Shown here one piece after another: positions 61,789 through 64,000 of a DNA stretch of 64,000 bases. The DNA comes from Ostrinia nubilalis (Eukaryota; Arthropoda; Insecta; Lepidoptera; Crambidae), in assembly GCF_963855985.1 (NCBI RefSeq), contig NW_026973566.1, positions 4,192,501 through 4,256,500 of the forward strand, given 5' to 3'. A model generated the notes under the pieces. The model saw only the letters and a list, made by a program, of their open reading frames with translations, had not been told where the DNA came from and ran no database searches. The position numbers and the translations under genes were made by a program. Within the stretch, counting starts at the first letter, position 1; each line of letters begins with the position of its first letter.

Positions 61789-62049
61789 GTTAGTAGCATA
61801 GGTTTGTTTTGAGGTGCGCATGAATTTATTTATTTAAACTATAATATTTTAAACAGGAATTAAGATATTTTGTATGTTTGTATTGAATAGGCTCTAAAAT
61901 TACTGGACCAATTTGAAAAATTATTTCACCATGACAATTTAATTTTTTTCTAATTAACTTTGGAATTTTTTTTTCATTTGTGAAGCCAGGTGTGCCGATA
62001 GTTGTTTATAGGTGTGTTTAATGCAACATTTCCTATTATTTTGTTTTAG

Positions 62050-64000
62050 ATTTGAATCAAAAAGATAGCACTAGTTCTTCTGAAATCAAAGCATGCAATT
62101 CTCCTAATAAATACGAAAACGAAATTATTGCAACACCAATAAACGAACAAAACTTCCGGGAATCCATGAAAAATATTATAAGTAGCCAGGACAATGTCAA
62201 GACATTATTTGATCAAAACATAGACTTGGACATTAAAAATATTGACATTAACAATCTACAAGTTATGGAAAAAGTCGGTGAGGAATTCTTTCATCTGCAA
62301 AAAGAACCACCTCAATTCGCTGCCGTGGCCATCGATTATCCTCAGCCTTCTATGTTGAATGTTGCCAATGTCACGTTAGAAAGTGGGAACGTTATTCAAG
62401 AACTAGGACTTGCAACTTTCCCTACTTTAAACCAAGATATTCTCGTATCTACGAATACTCAAGACCCAATTTCTGCTATAGTCATTGATAATGAAAACAA
62501 TAGTCAATGTATAGATAATGATAAAATAACCCAGAACAATATGCAGCAAACCAGTGCCTCTGCTACTCCATCGTGTTCTTCAAAAGTGGTCATACTCAGT
62601 AATGTTCCATATCACGGCGATTTGTTAAGTCATAAAAAACGTCAGAACAAGGCGACAAAAAATCCAAAGAAATATAAACGCAATATCAATAAGGAATTAC
62701 GGATGAAAGGTGAAAATTATTTAGGATATAGAAGAGACAAAAAAGCAAGGACCGATGAAAAATTTAAAGTGAAACAAGATGTATTTAAGCCTGCAAGATC
62801 CATGAAACCACCATGTACTTCTGCGTATTGCAAGAAATCTAAACTCAGATCATGTGACAACATAAACGAACAACAGCGCCAATATTTGTTTGAAAATTTC
62901 TGGAAGAACATGAACTGGGAGCAGCGAAGATCATTCATAACTTCTCACGTTAATAAAGTATCAAAGAAAGTAACAAAAAATCCGGTATCGTCCAAAAAAA
63001 CTGAAAGTCGAACTTACATTTTGACGATTGATAATGTACGTCATCAAGTCTGTAAAAAAATGTTCTTGGCCACTCTTGGCATTAAAGATTGGTTTGTCAG
63101 ATATTGGCTGACAAAAACCGACTGTGCCATGCCCCCTGATTTGTCTACTTCGACCAGTAATCGCAGAAGTCCAGAGAAAACTGAAGACCACCAATATGTT
63201 AAAAAGTTTTTAGCAGGCCTTCCAAAGATGCCATCTCATTACTGTCGTGCAAAAACATCACGAGAATATTTAGAACCAATTTTCTCGAACATGACACAGC
63301 TCTATCACACATATAAAGAGAATTGTGAGTTAGAGGGTAGAGAATGCCTTGGCCGTAAATTATTTGACACATTGTTTTTGAAACTCAATCTGAGCCTTTT
63401 CTCCCCGAAGAAGGATCAGTGTGACGTTTGTTGCAGTTATAAAACAGGAAATATTACGGATGAAGAATACGCGCAACATGTTTTGAAGAAAGATAGAGCC
63501 AGGAAAGAGAAAGATACTGATAAAGGTATTGCACAGTCCGGAACTTGTCACGTATTCACACAGGATGTTGAATCGGTAAAATTGGCCCCCTATCTTCAAG
63601 CCAGTGCCATTTATTATAAAACTAAATTATGCGTCCATAATTTTACATTATACAATTTAGCAACTAAAGAAGTAATGTGTTATTGGTTTGATGAGTCAAA
63701 TAGCACGCTTGAAGCCTCTGTTTTTGCTTCATGCTTAGTAGATCATCTAGAGAAGGTTTTGAGTCTGAAATCATTGCCTGTGATTTTATATTCCGATGGC
63801 TGTTGTGCTCAAAATCGCAATGTTACCTTAAGCAATGCTTTATTACGTTTAGCGGTAGAAAAAAATATTGTGATTACTCAAAAGTACCTGGAAAAGGGTC
63901 ACACTCATATGGAGTGCGACTCCGTACACAGTGCGATAGAGTGTAAATTAAAAGGTAAAGAAATTTACCTTCCACAACAATACATGGCTATAACTAGAAC
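62050..64000 (+). CDS. transposase-like gene, exon 2 (RNase-H-fold-like, DUF7869 type), incomplete
   Basis: After TTGTTTTAG the frame is open for at least 649 codons to the window edge. Residues 50-260 are Asn/Gln-rich, then basic (KKRQNKATKNPKKYKR). A Cys-rich block RSMKPPCTSAYCKKSK, FWKNMNWEQRR and CKKMFLATLGI follows, then FSPKKDQCDVCCSYK. The C-terminal part has VFTQDVES, VILYSDGCCAQNRN and EKGHTHMECDSVHSAIE, a D...D...E/H pattern. I recognise this as similar to the DUF7869 group of transposon-derived proteins; the catalytic reading is inferred. Confidence 0.72.

Larger units (their letters stand above)
61169..64000 (+). mobile_element. 5' part of a DNA transposon with its transposase-like gene
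   Basis: It begins at about 61169, where LINE-D coding stops, and runs off the window. Its first 420 bp hold five copies of a short motif in both orientations, then a spliced gene. The superfamily cannot be named without the right end. The exact first base is uncertain by several bases. Confidence 0.6.

Overview
This window is eukaryotic and almost certainly lepidopteran. It has introns with GT-AG borders, long stretches of inverted-repeat DNA transposons, Helitrons whose 3' end matches the common moth/butterfly type (a GAAGTCGCGGGCGGC-type terminus ending CTAG), tRNA-derived SINEs, and at least seven non-LTR retrotransposons (LINEs). No rRNA or functional tRNA gene was seen. Most of the 64 kb is transposable elements inserted into one another; only the two ends carry genes that look like anything else.

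Left part (1-10.1 kb). A candidate spliced non-coding RNA (exon about 610-1267) contains four stem-loops with an invariant loop and covarying stems. An orphan THAP zinc-finger exon lies at 3613 (+). A multi-exon P-element/THAP9-like transposase gene runs on the minus strand from 9995 to about 4764. Its exons join in phase without a stop and include three tandem copies of one symmetric linker exon.

Middle left (10.5-25.2 kb). A plus-strand LINE is split by a 2.4 kb inverted-repeat DNA element that itself holds a decayed RTE-type LINE. Then come a Ty3/gypsy integrase remnant, a minus-strand LINE with an 807-codon ORF, a SINE, and an intact LOA/I-type LINE (19700-25200) with a perfect 12-bp target duplication, two intact ORFs and RNase H.

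Middle (25.28-51.66 kb). One about 5 kb LINE (called LINE-A here, minus strand, target duplication TGTTTCA) has been opened out to 26.4 kb by nested insertions. Several junctions can be solved to the base because the broken reading frame closes exactly when the insert and one target duplication are removed. The inserts are LINE-C (itself split), an R2-like fragment, LINE-B (9 kb, 13-bp target duplication, itself carrying inserts), a Helitron, a piggyBac deletion derivative, and several elements with CAGGGTG termini and TA duplications.

Right part (51.66-64 kb). An about 80-bp minisatellite flanks LINE-A and is also split by a 5.4 kb element with an 8-bp duplication. That element contains a Helitron, which contains a hAT-type element that inserted into another copy of itself in inverted orientation (both copies 1618 bp), and each copy carries a deleted mariner. 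After a putative LTR and a broken LINE-D comes the 5' end of a DNA transposon with repeated subterminal motifs and a two-exon gene for a large RNase-H-fold-like transposase; that gene runs off the window.

The genes do not form a pathway. What unites them is transposition: two transposase genes that still look readable, one LINE that could be active, and a deep record of relative insertion ages. The density of nested elements fits heterochromatin or a lepidopteran W chromosome, but that is inference.
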